Positions 62,404-64,000 of a DNA stretch of 64,000 nucleotides are shown here, in pieces. A program made the translations under genes and the position numbers. The notes beneath the pieces were generated by a model, which made no database searches, was not told where the DNA came from, and was given only the letters and a program-made list of their open reading frames with translations. This stretch comes from Gammaproteobacteria bacterium (GTDB lineage: Bacteria > Pseudomonadota > Gammaproteobacteria > GRL18): contig JADGDG010000001.1 of NCBI GenBank assembly GCA_016744995.1, positions 536,011-600,010 on the forward strand. Direction: 5' to 3'. Numbering within the stretch: the first letter of the stretch is position 1; each line of letters starts with the position of its first letter.

Positions 62404-64000
62404 ATGAAAAAATCAAATATTATAAATCTTATCTCAGGCTCAATATTAATTTCGAGTCTTTTATTAAGTATTAATGTACAGTCTGCTGAACCACTCCCCC
62501 TACTTGATTCATTATCTCTGGAGCAGCAAAAAATCTATCATCGGGCATCTCCATCCGGGCAGGATTTACAACCAGTATCACCCGAAGTTTCTCAACCTGT
62601 ATCAACATTAGATACAGTAAGAATATTAAATTCAATACCCTCTGAACTTGAGAAAAATATTGCTGAAAAATTAACAACCATTTCTTTAGAAGAAAAAATT
62701 CAAAAACAGGTTATTCAACCAAGGCTTGAACAATTTGGTTACGATCTTTTCAGCAATGTACCCACTACCTTTGTTCCTGTCACCAATATTCCTGTACCGC
62801 CCGATTATACAATTGGCCCGGGAGATGCCATTGTGGTCCAGCTTTATGGGAAAACAAATGTCGAATACAAACTAATTGTCACCAGAGAAGGCAAGATACT
62901 GGTGCCAAATATCGGTCCCGTTTTAGTCTCAGGACTGAGTTTCCAGGAAGTCAAAGAAAACCTGAAGAGTAAATTTGAAAAACAAATCTTTGGCACCCGG
63001 GCAGCCATTACAATAGGAGAAATAAGAACCATCAATATAATGATTGTTGGTGATGTGGTTAACCCCGGTCGCTATACAATTTCCGGACTCACTAATTTAA
63101 TGAATGCCCTATTAGTCAGCGGCGGTGTTAAACGTACTGGCAGCCTGAGAAATATTCAGCTTAAACGCAATGGCAAGATTATTTCCCACTTTGATTTGTA
63201 CAATGTATTACTTCATGGAAATACCCGTTCTGATACAAAACTGGCTCATGGTGATGTCATTTTTGTTCCTGCTATTGGTCAGACTGTCGGTGTCGGTGGT
63301 GATGTGCAGCGACCTGCTATTTATGAGTTTAAAGGTCAGGCTACTTTTTCAGAAATAATTAAACTGGCAGGTGGTTTGTTACCAACAGCATCATTAGAAT
63401 CATCACATATTGAGCGTATAAAAAATGGTCAATACCATACCCTTATCAGTCTGTCTGAAGTAACTAATAATGTACAGAATATTCGTATCAAGTCCGGAGA
63501 TCTTATCAGAATTTTCCCTGTAAAAGATTTAATTGATGATGTGATCCTGTTAAGTGGACATGCAACACAACCTGGCGGCTATCAATTTAAAAACAATATG
63601 CGGCTATCTGACATTCTCACATCATCAGCACAACTACAGCATAATGCCGATACACAATTTGCTATTTTGCGTCGGGAATTACGCCAGCAGCGCCGCATTG
63701 AATCCCGATATATTGATTTACAAAAAGTATTAAATAAACCTGGTTCTAAAGCCGATCTGAAATTAAAGCGCAGGGATGAAATCATTCTTTTTAATTTATC
63801 AGAAAACCGTGAAAAAAGAGTTTCCCGACTGGTTCATGATCTACGAGTTCAAAGCACACCTGAACACCCACCTATGGTTTTCAGCATCAAAGGTTATGTT
63901 AGAAACACCGGAACATTCCCCTTGCAATATGCAGCCCGTTTACTCGATATTTTAAAAGTTGCTGGCGGCATACAAGCTGGAACTGATTTAGCTTATGTAT
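62404..64000 (+). CDS. SLBB-domain polysaccharide export protein (partial)
   Basis: Starts at ATG 62404 and stays open to the end of the window, at least 532 residues. A signal peptide (about 1-28) is followed by a Poly_export domain: PPDYTIGPGDAIVVQLYG (about 137-154), with GKILVPNIGPVLVSGLS. Repeated SLBB-type segments follow (VGDVVNPGRYTI, VGGDVQRPAIYEF, LSGHATQPGGYQF, IKGYVRNTGTFPL). It is a Wza-like outer-membrane/periplasmic exporter of capsular or exopolysaccharide, of the long multi-SLBB kind. More of the operon presumably lies beyond the window. Confidence 0.88.
   Translation, partial: MKKSNIINLISGSILISSLLLSINVQSAEPLPLLDSLSLEQQKIYHRASPSGQDLQPVSPEVSQPVSTLDTVRILNSIPSELEKNIAEKLTTISLEEKIQKQVIQPRLEQFGYDLFSNVPTTFVPVTNIPVPPDYTIGPGDAIVVQLYGKTNVEYKLIVTREGKILVPNIGPVLVSGLSFQEVKENLKSKFEKQIFGTRAAITIGEIRTINIMIVGDVVNPGRYTISGLTNLMNALLVSGGVKRTGSLRNIQLKRNGKIISHFDLYNVLLHGNTRSDTKLAHGDVIFVPAIGQTVGVGGDVQRPAIYEFKGQATFSEIIKLAGGLLPTASLESSHIERIKNGQYHTLISLSEVTNNVQNIRIKSGDLIRIFPVKDLIDDVILLSGHATQPGGYQFKNNMRLSDILTSSAQLQHNADTQFAILRRELRQQRRIESRYIDLQKVLNKPGSKADLKLKRRDEIILFNLSENREKRVSRLVHDLRVQSTPEHPPMVFSIKGYVRNTGTFPLQYAARLLDILKVAGGIQAGTDLAYV

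Overview
The window is chromosomal DNA of an AT-rich gammaproteobacterium (roughly 40 % G+C by eye). The evidence is the protein set: SthA transhydrogenase, TonB/ExbB/ExbD, OxyR-AhpC-AhpF, YfiR-type signalling, Hcp of a type VI secretion system, a DsrC/TusE-like protein and a c4-like dihaem cytochrome. The DsrC-like protein and cytochromes would fit a sulfur-oxidising lineage, but no sulfur pathway operon is present and the genus cannot be named. No rRNA, tRNA, CRISPR array or complete insertion sequence was seen.

Layout. 1-9.2 kb: end of a thioredoxin-like gene, a response regulator, an alpha/beta hydrolase, a DUF389 membrane protein with a kinase-like N-terminus, a small AF1514-type gene split by a 140-bp MITE, a succinate-semialdehyde dehydrogenase, a DUF4136 lipoprotein and cardiolipin synthase. 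9.2-19 kb: mobA, exbB-exbD-tonB, ppk2, an orphan hcp behind a sigma-54 promoter, topB, a Na+/H+ antiporter and pyruvate kinase. 19-36 kb: signalling and redox genes, namely two GGDEF/EAL proteins, an overlapping yfiR / hybrid kinase / REC-PAS-GGDEF operon, a TonB-dependent receptor, a dihaem cytochrome, a SWIM-SNF2 helicase and a double-thioredoxin protein. 36-46.5 kb: a putative NlpC/P60-like protein behind a sigma-54 promoter, rubrerythrin, a PstS-like pair, glycerate kinase, a cysteine-poor DsrC paralogue, divergent oxyR / ahpC-ahpF and a SemiSWEET-like protein.

46.6-53.4 kb is accessory: a PAS-GGDEF-EAL gene of unusual style, a sigma-54-driven 17-codon micro-ORF or small RNA, a polytopic membrane protein, and a 3.2-kb module flanked by 56-bp direct repeats. 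The module carries a PD-(D/E)XK nuclease toxin, its presumed immunity protein and a decayed serine recombinase. 53.4-61.1 kb: sthA, then a four-gene operon with a CitE-type lyase, an acyl-CoA synthetase fused to a second CitE-like domain, a double-MaoC mesaconyl-CoA hydratase and a third lyase. It looks like a route from a C5 dicarboxylate through methylmalyl-CoA-type intermediates to glyoxylate plus an acyl-CoA. 61.5-64 kb starts a polysaccharide export operon behind a sigma-54 promoter.

Two themes link the window. One is cyclic-di-GMP signalling: four GGDEF proteins, three of them with EAL, plus one EAL fragment. The other is RpoN control, with four good GG-N10-GC promoters in front of hcp, the NlpC/P60-like gene, the micro-ORF and the polysaccharide operon. 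Functional assignments come from reading motifs, not from database searches.
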